From assembly GCF_001040705.1 (NCBI RefSeq), contig NZ_CVQP01000007.1:490422-554421 (forward strand): 64,000 nt of DNA. Direction: 5' to 3'. Within the stretch, counting starts at the first letter, position 1, and the number at the start of each line of letters is the position of its first letter. Below the pieces are notes generated by a model, which worked only from the letters and a program-made list of their open reading frames with translations, was not told the origin of the DNA and ran no database searches. The translations under genes were made by a program, and so were the position numbers. This document shows, one piece after another, positions 27,408 to 37,313 of the stretch. The DNA comes from Rhodococcus sp. RD6.2. Lineage in GTDB: Bacteria; Actinomycetota; Actinomycetes; Mycobacteriales; Mycobacteriaceae.

Positions 27408-28106
27408 GTGGCAGCACAGAACAGCACCAGGGCCTCGCTCGAGAAGGAACCGCACGAGGTCGCGTCGATGTTCGACGGGGTCGCGAAGCGCTACGACCTG
27501 ACGAACACGGTCCTGTCGTTCGGGCAGGACCGCGGCTGGCGAAAGGCGACGCGCGAGGCGCTCGACCTCAAGCCCGGCGAGCGGGTCCTCGATCTGGCCG
27601 CGGGTACCGGCGTCTCGACCGTCGAGCTCGGCCGCTCCGGCGCCTGGGTCGTCGCCACCGACTTCTCCAAGGGCATGTTGAAGGCGGGCGTGTCGCGCCA
27701 GGTTCCCATGGTCGCGGGCGATGCGATGTCGCTGCCGTACGCGGACGGCGTCTTCGACGCCGCGACCATCTCGTTCGGGCTGCGCAACGTCTCCGACTTC
27801 GAAGCGGGGCTTCGTGAGATCGCCCGTGTCACCAAACCGGGCGGCAGGCTCGTCGTCAGCGAGTTCTCCACACCGACGTTCGGGCCCTTCCGAACCGTCT
27901 ACATGGAGTACCTGATGCGGGCTCTGCCCCGGGTCGCGCAGGCCGTCAGTTCCAATCCGGACGCGTACGTCTACCTCGCCGAATCCATCCGGGCCTGGCC
28001 CCGGCAGGAGGAGTTGGCCCTATCGATTGAGGCGGCGGGGTGGCGAGACGTACAGTGGCGCAACCTGACCGGTGGGATCGTGGCACTGCATCGAGCCCGC
28101 CGGTAA
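27408..28106 (+). CDS. menG: Demethylmenaquinone methyltransferase (MenG/UbiE)
   Basis: S-adenosylmethionine-dependent C-methyltransferase performing a late step of menaquinone synthesis. 232 residues. It has the UbiE signature [20 protein letters not shown], the SAM-binding loop [12 protein letters not shown], and [22 protein letters not shown] (27396-27401) lies six bases before the GTG at 27408, so the gene probably has its own leaderless promoter. Confidence 0.94.
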   Translation: MAAQNSTRASLEKEPHEVASMFDGVAKRYDLTNTVLSFGQDRGWRKATREALDLKPGERVLDLAAGTGVSTVELGRSGAWVVATDFSKGMLKAGVSRQVPMVAGDAMSLPYADGVFDAATISFGLRNVSDFEAGLREIARVTKPGGRLVVSEFSTPTFGPFRTVYMEYLMRALPRVAQAVSSNPDAYVYLAESIRAWPRQEELALSIEAAGWRDVQWRNLTGGIVALHRARR

Positions 28107-28156
28107 CGCTGGGAGCGCAGTCGGGGCGCTCCGAGGGGACGAGGGAAGGCACGAGC

Positions 28157-30493
28157 ATGAAGGAGTCCACCGGTCGTGTGACCTGGGGGAATCTGCCGCA
28201 AGAGCTGACCAGTTTCGTCGGTCGGCGTCGCGAACTCACCGAAGCCAGGCATGCGTTGACGACGTCGCGCCTGGTCACCTTGACGGGGATCGGTGGCGTC
28301 GGGAAGACCCGACTCGCACTGCGGGTGGCCGAGGACTCCCGGCGCGCCTTCACCGATGGCGTCTGGCTCGTCGAACTGGGAGAGCTGCACGACCCCGACC
28401 TGGTGGCGGCAACGGTCGCGGCCGCGATCGGACTGCGCGAACAGCCGGGGCTGCCGCCGCTGACGATGCTCACCGACCACCTGACCAACCGCACCGCGCT
28501 CCTTGTCCTCGACAACTGTGAGCACCTGATCGACGCGGTCGCCCGCCTCGCCGAGGCGCTGCTCCGGGTGTGCCCGGACCTGAGGATCCTCGCGACCAGC
28601 CGGGAACCGCTCGCGATCGGCGCCGAGACCGTCCTCCGGGTTCCGTCGCTCACCGTCCCCGACCCGGAGAAGACGCAACTCCAGGGCCTGTCCCGATACG
28701 AGGCCGTGTCGCTGTTCGTCGAGCGCGCCAGGTCGGCGGTACCCGGATTCGAGCTTACGGAAGAGAACATGGGCGCGGTCGCGGCGATCTGCCAGCGGCT
28801 CGACGGGCTGCCGCTGCCGATCGAACTGGCGGCGGTCCGTCTCCGGGCGATGTCGGCCGAACAGATACTCGACCGCCTCACCGACCGTTACGAGTTGCTG
28901 ACCAAGGGCAGTCGCGGTGCCCCGACCCGGCAACAATCGCTGCGGATGAGCATCGACTGGAGCCACGAACTCTGCACCACCGCCGACCAGGTGCTCTGGC
29001 GCAGGCTGTCGGTGTTCGCGGGCGGTTTCGAGCTGGACGCGGCCGAAGGGGTCTGCGGCGGCGAGGTGCCGTCACTGGAACTGCTCGACGGAGTCGCATC
29101 GCTGGTCGACAAGTCGATCCTGATCCGGGAGGACGCCGGGGAGGGAGTGCGGTATCGGATGCTCGAGACGCTCCGCGAGTACGGCCGGGACAAGCTGATC
29201 GAGGCGGGAGAGTTCACCGCACAGCAACGTAGGCATCGCGACTGGTACGCCTCCCTCGCGAAATCCGCCGAGGAGAACTGGATCGGACCGCGGCAGGTCG
29301 AGCTGATCCGGCGACTCGATCGGGAACAGCCGAACCTGCGGGACGCACTGACCTTCTGTGTGGCCGAGTCGGGGGAGGCGGACGCCGGTCTGCAGATGGG
29401 CGTCGCCCTGTACCCGTACTGGTTGTGCCGCGGGATGTCGACCGAGGGCAGGCACTGGCTGGACCGGCTCCTCGAGGTGGAACTGGACAGTCCCGAACGG
29501 AACCGGATTCGGGCGATCTCCGTCGACTGCGTGCTCGCGGGAACCCAGGGCGACCTGCGACGCGCCGAGGCGTTGTCCGCTCGCGGCCGAGCGCTGGCAG
29601 CAGCTCTGGGCGATTCCGACGCCGACCTGATCTCGTGTCTCGCGTCGGCGTCGGTCGCGCTGTTCGCCGGCCGTCTGGTCGAGGCCATCCCGCAGTTCGA
29701 GTATGCCATCGCCCGGTACCGCCGCTCAGGGGATCTCTTCCGGTTGACGACCGCACTGGTCGGGATCGCTGTCGCCACCGGCGTGAGCGGTGACGAGGAC
29801 AGGGCGATCGCCTACCACGAGGAGATTCTCGAGATCACCGAGGAACACGGCGAGTCCGCGCTCCGTGAGTACTCGCTGCTCGCGCTGGCACTGAGCTGCT
29901 GGTCCGACGATCCGGTCGGCGCGACAGATCTGCTGGAGCAGGCGCTGCGACTCGCCCGTGTCGTCGACGATCCCCTCGGCAGCAGTTCGTGCACCGAGGT
30001 GCTCGCGTGGATCGCAGCCGCGGACGGACGGTACCGACGGGCGGCGGTGCTGATGGGAGCCGTCCAGTCCCGCGCGGAGTCGGTCGGCAGCCCCACCGTC
30101 CTGGTCCCGAACGTTCTCGTCCATCATGAGGAGGCGGAGAAGCGGACTCGGGACGCGCTCCCGGACGCAGTGTTCGATGCGGCGTTCCGGCAGGGCCGCG
30201 GCCTCTCTGCCGAGGAGACGTTCGCCTACGTGCTGGGGGAGCAGCAGGCCCAGGCCGTGCAGACACCCGACATGGTCTCGCTCACCCGGCGCGAGCAGCA
30301 GGTCGCCGATCTGGTGTCGCAGGGTCTGACCAACAAGGCCATCGCCGCGAAACTGGTCATCTCGCAGCGGACCGCGCAGGGACACGTCGAGCACGTCCTG
30401 TCGAAACTCGGCTTCAACTCCCGTGCCCAGATCGCAGCGTGGGTCGTCGAGCAGCAGGCGCACCTGGCTATTCAGGCTCATGATGATGAGTAG
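28157..30493 (+). CDS. Large ATP-binding LuxR-family transcriptional regulator
   Basis: 778 residues, signal-transducing ATPase of the AfsR/MalT-like type. N-terminal NB-ARC-like ATPase has Walker A GIGGVGKT (44-51), Walker B LLVLDN (near 119) and the sensor-like ILATSREPL; the middle is helical TPR-like repeats; the C-terminal LuxR helix-turn-helix starts LTRREQQVADLVSQGLTNKAIA (about 709-770). The ATG at 28157 follows GAGGGAAGG. It lies directly upstream of an alpha/beta hydrolase gene and may control it. The inducing ligand is unknown. Its insertion between menG and menJ differs from the M. tuberculosis order. Confidence 0.9.
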   Translation: MKESTGRVTWGNLPQELTSFVGRRRELTEARHALTTSRLVTLTGIGGVGKTRLALRVAEDSRRAFTDGVWLVELGELHDPDLVAATVAAAIGLREQPGLPPLTMLTDHLTNRTALLVLDNCEHLIDAVARLAEALLRVCPDLRILATSREPLAIGAETVLRVPSLTVPDPEKTQLQGLSRYEAVSLFVERARSAVPGFELTEENMGAVAAICQRLDGLPLPIELAAVRLRAMSAEQILDRLTDRYELLTKGSRGAPTRQQSLRMSIDWSHELCTTADQVLWRRLSVFAGGFELDAAEGVCGGEVPSLELLDGVASLVDKSILIREDAGEGVRYRMLETLREYGRDKLIEAGEFTAQQRRHRDWYASLAKSAEENWIGPRQVELIRRLDREQPNLRDALTFCVAESGEADAGLQMGVALYPYWLCRGMSTEGRHWLDRLLEVELDSPERNRIRAISVDCVLAGTQGDLRRAEALSARGRALAAALGDSDADLISCLASASVALFAGRLVEAIPQFEYAIARYRRSGDLFRLTTALVGIAVATGVSGDEDRAIAYHEEILEITEEHGESALREYSLLALALSCWSDDPVGATDLLEQALRLARVVDDPLGSSSCTEVLAWIAAADGRYRRAAVLMGAVQSRAESVGSPTVLVPNVLVHHEEAEKRTRDALPDAVFDAAFRQGRGLSAEETFAYVLGEQQAQAVQTPDMVSLTRREQQVADLVSQGLTNKAIAAKLVISQRTAQGHVEHVLSKLGFNSRAQIAAWVVEQQAHLAIQAHDDE

Positions 30494-30673
30494 TCCTCAC
30501 CAGTTGTGACAGCGTGACCTCTCATTTGTTCTTCCGTCACGTACCCGTTACTGAAAACAGGTACATAACCCCGTAGTTCGGCCGTCGTGCATTCGGGTTC
30601 CACCCGGCACTGTGATGAAGGTCTCAACCACCTGTTGAACCGTCGCTGTGCCGTTGTGAATCCGAGGTATCCG

Positions 30674-31543
30674 ATGCACCAGTCCGCCCCCTCATCGCCG
30701 CAGGCCACCGTGCTCCGCCCGAGCCACGACGTTCGCTGGCGGCAGGTCCAGATGGGCCGCACCACGGTGGACTACGCAGTCGGTGGGCACGGCCGGCCCG
30801 TCCTGTTCCTGCACGGCTGGGGGCTCGGCCCCGCCACCTATCGCACGGCACTCCACGAGCTGGCCCACCGCGGGGTCCGCGTGTACGCGCCCGCCATGCC
30901 CGGCTTCGGTGGCACCCCCGAACTCCCGGTCGGGGAACGGACCATCGACGGCTACGCGCAGTGGGTGGGACGTTTCGTCGACGCCGTCGGCATCCGCGGC
31001 CGCGTCACCGTCGTCGGCCACTCCTTCGGAGGCGGCGTCGGTGTCCGCACCGCACACGACCTGCCCGATCACGTCGACGAACTGGTCCTCGTCAACTCCG
31101 TCGGAGGGGCACGCTGGCTGTCCGAGGGCATCGACCGCCCGATCCACGAACGCCCGATCTGGGACTGGATGCTCCACCTGCCCGCTGATGCCCTCGGCTC
31201 CCGCTCGGTCGGTCAGGTCGTCGGCGCGATCGCCGGTGTCGCGCTCCCGAACGTGATCCGTGACCCCATGGCAGTCTGGCGGGCCGGGCACCTCGCTCGC
31301 ACCGCCGACCTGCGACCCGAACTCGAAGTGCTCGCGCGGCGGCAGCTGCCCGTGACACTCCTGTGGGGAACCGGCGACACCGTCATCCCCGAGGCCAGCT
31401 TCGCGTCCATGCGCGCGGCGCTCGGCGAACCGAACGTGATGATGGTCCGTGGGAAGCACTGCTGGCCGATCAGCGACCCCGTCCGATTCGGCGACACCGT
31501 GCAGAGAGTGCTGGCGCGGTCGGGGGAACTGGTGTCGGCATGA
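30674..31543 (+). CDS. Alpha/beta-fold hydrolase
   Basis: 289 residues with HGWGLGPATY (oxyanion region), MPGFGGTPEL, the nucleophile elbow VVGHSFGGGV (Ser117), an acidic residue near LLWGTGDTVI and a C-terminal GKHCWPISDP carrying the His. The fold could serve an esterase, C-C hydrolase or lactonase. The ATG at 30674 with GAGG upstream was preferred to a GTG at 30587, which adds a Cys/Arg-rich leader with no family character. Its stop overlaps the DUF35 gene start (ATGA). Confidence 0.85.
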   Translation: MHQSAPSSPQATVLRPSHDVRWRQVQMGRTTVDYAVGGHGRPVLFLHGWGLGPATYRTALHELAHRGVRVYAPAMPGFGGTPELPVGERTIDGYAQWVGRFVDAVGIRGRVTVVGHSFGGGVGVRTAHDLPDHVDELVLVNSVGGARWLSEGIDRPIHERPIWDWMLHLPADALGSRSVGQVVGAIAGVALPNVIRDPMAVWRAGHLARTADLRPELEVLARRQLPVTLLWGTGDTVIPEASFASMRAALGEPNVMMVRGKHCWPISDPVRFGDTVQRVLARSGELVSA

Positions 31544-31896
31544 GCATCGACCACGTGACCCGGCCGCTGGCGACCGCCTTCATGCTCCGATCCTGCGTCT
31601 GCTGCGCAACGCTGTTCGCGCCGGAGGTGTGGGTGTGCCGAGACTGCGGCGGCGACCTCGAATGGGTGCCCTCGACCGGTCGCGGCACGGTGGTGTCATG
31701 GACGCGACTCGACCCCGCGGCCGCCGGGAGCGGCAACCGGGGTCTCGAATCGCTCACCATCGCGATCGTCGAACTCGACGAGGGGCCGTGGATCTACGCG
31801 TCGATCGAATCCTGCGGCCGTGAACCGCGAGGCGCGCGTGTCGCCTTCGAACACGAATCGGTCGTCGGGCGGTTCCCCGTCTTCGTGCTCAGCTGA
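31540..31896 (+). CDS. DUF35 (Zn-ribbon/OB-fold, acyl-CoA-associated) protein
   Basis: 118 residues. The N-terminal zinc ribbon has two CxxC pairs (CVCC and CRDC, residues about 20-40), followed by an OB-fold (GTVVSWTRLD, IVELDEGPWIYASIE). DUF35 proteins usually partner thiolases or acyl-CoA enzymes, including steroid side-chain aldolases, but no such partner gene is adjacent. It is coupled to the hydrolase (ATGA overlap). Its last 8 bp overlap the end of the convergent menJ gene. Confidence 0.82.
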   Translation: MSIDHVTRPLATAFMLRSCVCCATLFAPEVWVCRDCGGDLEWVPSTGRGTVVSWTRLDPAAAGSGNRGLESLTIAIVELDEGPWIYASIESCGREPRGARVAFEHESVVGRFPVFVLS

Positions 31897-33211
31897 ACGG
31901 CGGCCGCGCGTCGAGTCGAAGGGACGACGCGCCTGCTGCCCGCCATGCCCGAGCGGTGAGGTCGGCATCGGCGTCCGTCACCAGATTTCCCATCACCCGA
32001 ACGGCGACCGTCATGAGCGCCCTCGACCGCATCGCGACGGGCCCGCTCGTGGGCAGTACGCGCGGCACGGTGAGAAGCCCGGCCAGCCTGCGGGCAATGG
32101 AGAAGGCGCGGCCGTAGCGTTCCCGCAGCACCTGCGGCCACAGGTCGGTCAGGTCACCCGCCCCCAACAGATCCGACACCATCCGGCCGGTCTCGAGGCC
32201 GTAGTCGATGCCCTCGCCGTTGAGGGGGTTCACGCATGCTGCCGCGTCCCCGATCAGCGCCCAGTTACGGCCCGCGACCCCGGACACCGCGCCGCCCATC
32301 GGGAGCAGTGCCGACGCGACGGACCGGATCTCGCCGTCCAACTGCCACTCGTGGCGGCGCGCACTCGCATAGAGCTCGATCAGCGGACGCAGAGCGCCCG
32401 GCGCCGGACGTGCCGCGGTCGCGAGGGTCCCGACGCCGATGTTGACCTGGCCCGATCCGAGGGGAAACACCCAGCCGTAGCCGGACTGCAGCGTGTCCGC
32501 CGCGTCGCGCAGCTCGAGATGCGACGTGATCCACGCGTCGTCGCTACGACCGGAATCGACATACGCGCGGGCCGCGACGCCGTAGGCGGTGTCCCGGTGC
32601 CACTGCCTGCCCAACTGCTTACCGAGTGTGGACCGCACACCGTCGGCCACGATCAGGTGCTCGCACCGCACGGTGCGAGGACCGTTGAAGGTGGTGAACG
32701 TCACCGCGCGCACCCTCCCGCCGTCGCGCTGGACGTCGACGGCCTTCGCGCCCTGCATCATCGTCGCGCCCGCGTCGACCGCGACCTGGCGGATGCGATC
32801 ATCGAGTTCGATGCGAGGTACCGCGCTCCCGGTCGAGGGGAGTGAACCTCCCGGCCACGGCAGTTGCAGCTGCTGACCGAAGCCGGTCAGCCGGAGGCCA
32901 CGGTTCACCGGCCCGCCCGACAGCCAGTCGCCGAGACCGAGGTGTTCGAGTTCGGCGATCGCCCGAGGTGTCAGCCCGTCGCCGCAGGTCTTGTCCCGGG
33001 GGAACGTCGCGGCATCGGCCAGCACCACTCCGCGCCCGGAGCGGGCCGCCCATGTCGCCGCCGCCGATCCGGCCGGACCTGCGCCGACGACCAGGACCTC
33101 GGTGTGTTCCGGCACCGTGGCCGGCCGGGGTGTGGGACCTCCCGACGGCACGGGTTCACGACGTCCGGACGGAATGACACGCGGATCGGGTTCGGGCTGC
33201 GGGGACACCAC
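31889..33211 (-). CDS. menJ: Geranylgeranyl-reductase-family flavoprotein, menaquinone reductase (MenJ-like)
   Basis: FAD-dependent reductase that saturates an isoprene unit of the menaquinone tail. 440 residues. The FAD-binding Rossmann motif VLVVGAGPAGSAAATWAA lies near residue 40; PRDKTCGDGLTPRAI, typical of the family, follows; the second FAD segment is WALIGDAAACVNPLNGEGID. The first 35 residues are Pro/Arg-rich and unrelated. It is divergent from grcC1, as Rv0561c (menJ) is beside grcC1 in M. tuberculosis. The symbol rests on family plus synteny. Confidence 0.87.
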   Translation of the reverse strand: MVSPQPEPDPRVIPSGRREPVPSGGPTPRPATVPEHTEVLVVGAGPAGSAAATWAARSGRGVVLADAATFPRDKTCGDGLTPRAIAELEHLGLGDWLSGGPVNRGLRLTGFGQQLQLPWPGGSLPSTGSAVPRIELDDRIRQVAVDAGATMMQGAKAVDVQRDGGRVRAVTFTTFNGPRTVRCEHLIVADGVRSTLGKQLGRQWHRDTAYGVAARAYVDSGRSDDAWITSHLELRDAADTLQSGYGWVFPLGSGQVNIGVGTLATAARPAPGALRPLIELYASARRHEWQLDGEIRSVASALLPMGGAVSGVAGRNWALIGDAAACVNPLNGEGIDYGLETGRMVSDLLGAGDLTDLWPQVLRERYGRAFSIARRLAGLLTVPRVLPTSGPVAMRSRALMTVAVRVMGNLVTDADADLTARAWRAAGASSLRLDARPPFS

Positions 33212-33340
33212 GGCAGTATCTTCGCAGGCGCTGCGCCATGCCCGGCGACAGCCCGGTACGCCGTGCGGACGACGGGTTCACTACCGTGAGCATCCACGGC
33301 AGGTTGGTGAGGGGTCCGGTTGGGCATCCCGGAGAACAGG

Positions 33341-34372
33341 ATGGGTACTGGGATCGTGAGCACGAGCGAAGTGACGAACACCGTCGTCGCCGGTGTGGAC
33401 CTGGGCGACCAGGCGCTGGCAGGCGTCATTCGGACCGGTCTGGCCGACGTCGAGGCACTGCTGGTCGGTGAGTTGTCCGACGGTGAGGACTTCCTCACCG
33501 AAGCCGCGCTGCACCTGGCGAAGGCGGGGGGCAAGCGGTTCCGGCCCCTGTTCACCCTGCTGACCGCCCAGCTCGGCCCGAACGGCACCGATCAGTCGGT
33601 GATCACGGCGGCGACGGTGGTCGAACTGGTGCACCTGGCGACGCTGTATCACGACGACGTCATGGACGAGGCGTCGATGCGTCGCGGTGCGCCGAGCGCG
33701 AACTCCCGGTGGGGCAACAGCATCGCGATCCTGGCGGGCGACTACCTGTTCGCGCACGCCTCGCGGCTGGTCTCGACGCTCGGACCCGACGCGGTGCGGA
33801 TCATCGCGGAGACGTTCGCGGCGCTGGTCACGGGCCAGATGCGCGAGACCATCGGCGCCAAGGAATCCCAGGATCCGGTCGAGCACTATCTCAAGGTGGT
33901 GTGGGAGAAGACCGGCTCGCTGATCGCCGCGTGCGGCCGGTTCGGAGGTACGTTCTCCGGCGCGTCCGACGACGACGTCGCGCGGCTCGAGCGTCTCGGA
34001 GACGCCGTGGGCACCGCGTTCCAGATCGTCGACGACATCATCGACATCTCCTCTGCGACCGAGCAGTCCGGCAAGACTCCGGGCACGGATCTGCGGGAGG
34101 GCGTGCACACCCTTCCGGTGCTCTATGCGCTCCGGGAGGAGGGACCGGATGCGGACCGTCTCCGCGTGCTCCTGGACGGACCGGTCACCGACGACGCCGA
34201 CGTGGCCGAGGCGCTGGTTCTGCTGGAACGCTCACCGGGGATGGCTGCGGCGAAGGCCAAGCTCGACGAATACGTCGAACTGGCGCGCACGCAACTCGCC
34301 GAGCTCCCGCAGGGCCCGGCGAACGAGGCTCTGAAACGACTGGTCGAATACACGGTCGCGCGGGTCGGCTGA
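33341..34372 (+). CDS. grcC1: Polyprenyl diphosphate synthase (GrcC1-like)
   Basis: Trans-isoprenyl diphosphate synthase that builds the isoprenoid tail for menaquinone. 343 residues. KAGGKRFRP binds substrate; the first Asp-rich motif is LYHDDVMDEA; GNSIAILAGDYLFA follows; the second Asp-rich motif is QIVDDIIDI. The start at ATG 33341 follows GGAG with 6-nt spacing; GTG 33356 is possible. Its position next to menJ and downstream of the menaquinone genes supports a role in tail synthesis. Chain length is not deducible by eye. Confidence 0.92.
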   Translation: MGTGIVSTSEVTNTVVAGVDLGDQALAGVIRTGLADVEALLVGELSDGEDFLTEAALHLAKAGGKRFRPLFTLLTAQLGPNGTDQSVITAATVVELVHLATLYHDDVMDEASMRRGAPSANSRWGNSIAILAGDYLFAHASRLVSTLGPDAVRIIAETFAALVTGQMRETIGAKESQDPVEHYLKVVWEKTGSLIAACGRFGGTFSGASDDDVARLERLGDAVGTAFQIVDDIIDISSATEQSGKTPGTDLREGVHTLPVLYALREEGPDADRLRVLLDGPVTDDADVAEALVLLERSPGMAAAKAKLDEYVELARTQLAELPQGPANEALKRLVEYTVARVG

Positions 34373-34479
34373 CGTAACGTCTCACCGGAGGGAACTACCG
34401 TCCCGGGGTTCCTCGTTGACCTGGTGGCGGGTCGGCCGCCGCATGCGGCCGACCGGTATCTGATCGGGAAGGCGCCGCT

Positions 34480-35352
34480 GTGCATCGGTATTCGAACGGG
34501 CTGAAGACCTTCGGGCTGCTCGTCGTCATGTCCGGGCTGATCGTGTTCATCGGCTCACTGTTCGGTAACCGGACGATCCTGTTGTTCTCGGTCGTGCTGG
34601 CCGTCGGCGCCAACGCCTACGCCTACTTCAACAGCGACAAGCTGGCACTGCGGGCGATGCACGCGCAGCCGATCACGGAGGTCGAGGCGCCGGTCATCTA
34701 CCGGATCGTCCGCGAACTCGCGACGACCGCGCACCAGCCGATGCCTCGCCTGTACATCAGTCCGACGGCGGCTCCCAACGCGTTCGCAACCGGACGTAAT
34801 CCGCGCAACGCCGCGGTGTGCTGTACCAGCGGAATCCTGCAGATCCTGGACGAACGCGAACTCCGTGCCGTCCTCGGCCACGAACTGTCCCACGTGTACA
34901 ACCGGGACATCCTCATCTCGTCGGTCGCCGGAGCGATGGCGGCGGTGATCTCGGGTCTCGCGAACATGGCGATGTACGCGAGCATGTTCGGGGGCCGAGG
35001 GGAGGGCAGGCCGAACCCGTTGGCGTTGCTTCTGGTGTCCCTGCTCGGGCCGATCGCCGCAACGGTCGTCAAACTGGCGGTGTCGAGGTCGCGGGAGTAT
35101 CAGGCCGACCAGTCCGGCGCCGAACTGACCGGTGACCCGCTGGCCCTTGCGTCGGCGCTGCGCAAGCTCGAGCGGGGCACCCAGGCGGCGCCGCTGCCGC
35201 CGGAACCGAAGATCGCCGCGCAGTCGCACATGATGATCGCCAACCCGTTCCGGGCCGGAGACAAGATGAGCCGGATGTTTGCCACGCACCCGCCGATGGC
35301 GGACCGGATCGCACGCCTGGAGGATCTTGCGGGTAGACGGCTCCCCGAGTAA
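34480..35352 (+). CDS. htpX: HtpX-type membrane zinc metalloprotease
   Basis: Membrane-protein quality-control protease, 290 residues. Two N-terminal helices ([36 protein letters not shown]), the zinc motif HELSH (His134 to His138) in [12 protein letters not shown], two more helices, and the third zinc ligand Glu in [10 protein letters not shown]. The GTG at 34480 begins the conserved [10 protein letters not shown]. It lies downstream of grcC1, the same order as grcC1-htpX in M. tuberculosis. Confidence 0.94.
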   Translation: MHRYSNGLKTFGLLVVMSGLIVFIGSLFGNRTILLFSVVLAVGANAYAYFNSDKLALRAMHAQPITEVEAPVIYRIVRELATTAHQPMPRLYISPTAAPNAFATGRNPRNAAVCCTSGILQILDERELRAVLGHELSHVYNRDILISSVAGAMAAVISGLANMAMYASMFGGRGEGRPNPLALLLVSLLGPIAATVVKLAVSRSREYQADQSGAELTGDPLALASALRKLERGTQAAPLPPEPKIAAQSHMMIANPFRAGDKMSRMFATHPPMADRIARLEDLAGRRLPE

Positions 35353-35409
35353 CTCCGACAGGGGTAGTTTTACCGTTTGGTGAGCAATTCCATACTGATC
35401 GGGCGGTAG

Positions 35410-37212
35410 ATGAGAACGACGACGACGCTGTTCGGGGCACTCGCGGTGATCGCGTCTGCGGCGCTCCCCGCCGGTGTGGCACACGCCGATCCGGCCGGGT
35501 TCACCAGGTCGAGCCTCTATTTCGACACGACGGTCGGTCCCGACGGCAGTCGGCACTGCAACGTCGAGGCCGATCTCTACACTCCCGACGACGTGTCGGC
35601 GGACAAGCCCGCGCCGGCCGTGCTGACCACCCACGGGTTCGGCCAGACCAAGGACGCGCAGGCGCCGACCGCGGAGTTCCTCGCCGGCCGCGGCTACGTG
35701 GTCCTCGCCTATTCGGGTCTTGGATTCGGCGGCACCGGATGCAAGGTCAGCATCGACAGCCCCGATCCGGACGGGCAGGCCGCGCAGGACCTCGTCAGTT
35801 TCCTCGGCGGCGCCGACGGGATCGCCTACGAGGACGCCGCGCACACCCGGCCGGTGCCCGGACTCGACATCGTGGTCCGTGACACCGTCGCCCAGGACGG
35901 CCGAACCCTTCCCGACGATCCGCGTGTCGGCATGGTCGGCGGGTCCTACGGTGGCGCGATCCAGTTCGCCGCGGCCGCCGTGGATCGGCGGATCGACGCG
36001 ATCGTGCCGATGATCACCTGGAACGACCTGAGCTACTCGCTGGCACCGAACAGCACCGGCGCGACGGTCGGAGTGTCCGGCGCGGTCCCCGGCGCGACCA
36101 AGACGTCATGGACGACGATCTTCAGTGCTGCAGGTGTGACCGCTCCCGGCGCCGCCGGCTACCGCGCGGACCCGACCAAGGTCCTCGGCTGCCCGAACTT
36201 CGCAGACCCGGCGTGCGGCGCCCTCGCCACCTCACTCACGCAGGGGTTTCCCGACCCGCAGGCAGTGCAGTTCCTGCGCTCCGCGTCGGTGGCGTCCTAC
36301 GTCGACCGGATCCACACGCCGACACTGCTGATCCAGGGCGCAGAGGACACCCTCTTCAACCTCAACGAGGCCACCGCGACCTTCGAGGCACTGCAGCGTC
36401 AGGGCACCGAGGTCAAGATGATCTGGCAGAAGCGCGGGCACTCCTCGGGCGGTGACCAGAGCCTGCTGTCGGGCGGTTCCTCCCGGCCGAATCCGGACAC
36501 GCAGTACACCACCGCGCGGTACCTGGACTGGTTCGAGAGCCACCTCAAGGACGCCGACGTCGACACCGGCCCCACCTTCGCCTACTACCGGGACTGGGTC
36601 GGCGCCGCCGGAACCGCCGACAGCTACGAGACGGCCTCGACGCCCGACGTCGGCACCGCGCAGTCGCTGTACCTGTCCGACGGCGGGACGCTGGTGTCCG
36701 ACCGCGACGCCATCCGCGCGGGGTCGCAGACACTGTCGACGCCTGTCGGGGGAGTGGTCCAGGGGTCGACGCCGTCCATCGTTCAGGTCACGCCGGGACC
36801 ACGACCCGAGAATCAGCCGCCCGGCAGTTTCGTGACCTGGACCGGCGCCGCGCTGGACGCACCGCTGGACGTGGTCGGTGCCCCGGCCGCCACGGTGCGG
36901 ATCTCGACTCCGACGCCCGTGACCGGAGACCTGGATGCCGTGGTCGTCTTCGCGAAGCTGTACGACGTGGCCCCGGACGGATCGGCGACGCTGATCAACG
37001 GCCAGGTTGCGCCGGTGCGGATCGTCGACCCGAACGCTCCGGTCACGATCACGATGCCTGCGATCGTGCACCGCTTCGACACAGGGCACAGCGTGCGCCT
37101 GGTCCTGTCGGGCAGCGACTCGAGCTTCCGCGGCGGCCTCGTTCCGCGCCAGGTGACCGTCGCGGCAGGCGATGCGGGTCAGCAGTTGGTGCTGCCGGTC
37201 GTCGGGCGCTGA
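35410..37212 (+). CDS. Secreted CocE/NonD-type (S15 X-Pro dipeptidyl-peptidase-like) hydrolase
   Basis: 600 residues. A signal peptide (TLFGALAVIASAALPAGVAH) leads to a mature N-terminus near ADPAG. The alpha/beta hydrolase domain has THGFGQTKD, the nucleophile motif GGSYGGA (Ser179), the acid region LIQGAEDTLFN and a His in KRGHSSGG. The C-terminal jelly-roll domain (about 430-595), with IVDPNAPVTI and HRFDTGHSVRLVLSGSD, is typical of this family (PepX_C-like). It could be a peptidase or esterase acting outside the cell. It stands alone and ends in a strong terminator. Confidence 0.85.
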   Translation: MRTTTTLFGALAVIASAALPAGVAHADPAGFTRSSLYFDTTVGPDGSRHCNVEADLYTPDDVSADKPAPAVLTTHGFGQTKDAQAPTAEFLAGRGYVVLAYSGLGFGGTGCKVSIDSPDPDGQAAQDLVSFLGGADGIAYEDAAHTRPVPGLDIVVRDTVAQDGRTLPDDPRVGMVGGSYGGAIQFAAAAVDRRIDAIVPMITWNDLSYSLAPNSTGATVGVSGAVPGATKTSWTTIFSAAGVTAPGAAGYRADPTKVLGCPNFADPACGALATSLTQGFPDPQAVQFLRSASVASYVDRIHTPTLLIQGAEDTLFNLNEATATFEALQRQGTEVKMIWQKRGHSSGGDQSLLSGGSSRPNPDTQYTTARYLDWFESHLKDADVDTGPTFAYYRDWVGAAGTADSYETASTPDVGTAQSLYLSDGGTLVSDRDAIRAGSQTLSTPVGGVVQGSTPSIVQVTPGPRPENQPPGSFVTWTGAALDAPLDVVGAPAATVRISTPTPVTGDLDAVVVFAKLYDVAPDGSATLINGQVAPVRIVDPNAPVTITMPAIVHRFDTGHSVRLVLSGSDSSFRGGLVPRQVTVAAGDAGQQLVLPVVGR

Positions 37213-37225
37213 CGGAACCCGGAAC

Positions 37226-37267
37226 GCACGACGCCGGGCGGCCCGCGGTGGGCGCCCGGCGTCGTGC
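37226..37267. terminator. 15-bp perfect hairpin, bidirectional terminator
   Basis: GCACGACGCCGGGCG (37226-37240) pairs perfectly with CGCCCGGCGTCGTGC (37253-37267) across a 12-nt loop. It separates the convergent hydrolase and yajQ genes. No T tract. Confidence 0.85.
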
Positions 37268-37313
37268 GGTGAACCGGCGACGTGGTCGCCGGCACCGGTG
37301 GGTCTAGCGGGGT

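Noticed and set aside
30494-30673. Short inverted repeat GTACC...GGTAC (about 30541-30564) as a LuxR operator
   Set aside because: The arms are only five bases long and the promoter there is unclear, so the signal is too weak to report as a site.
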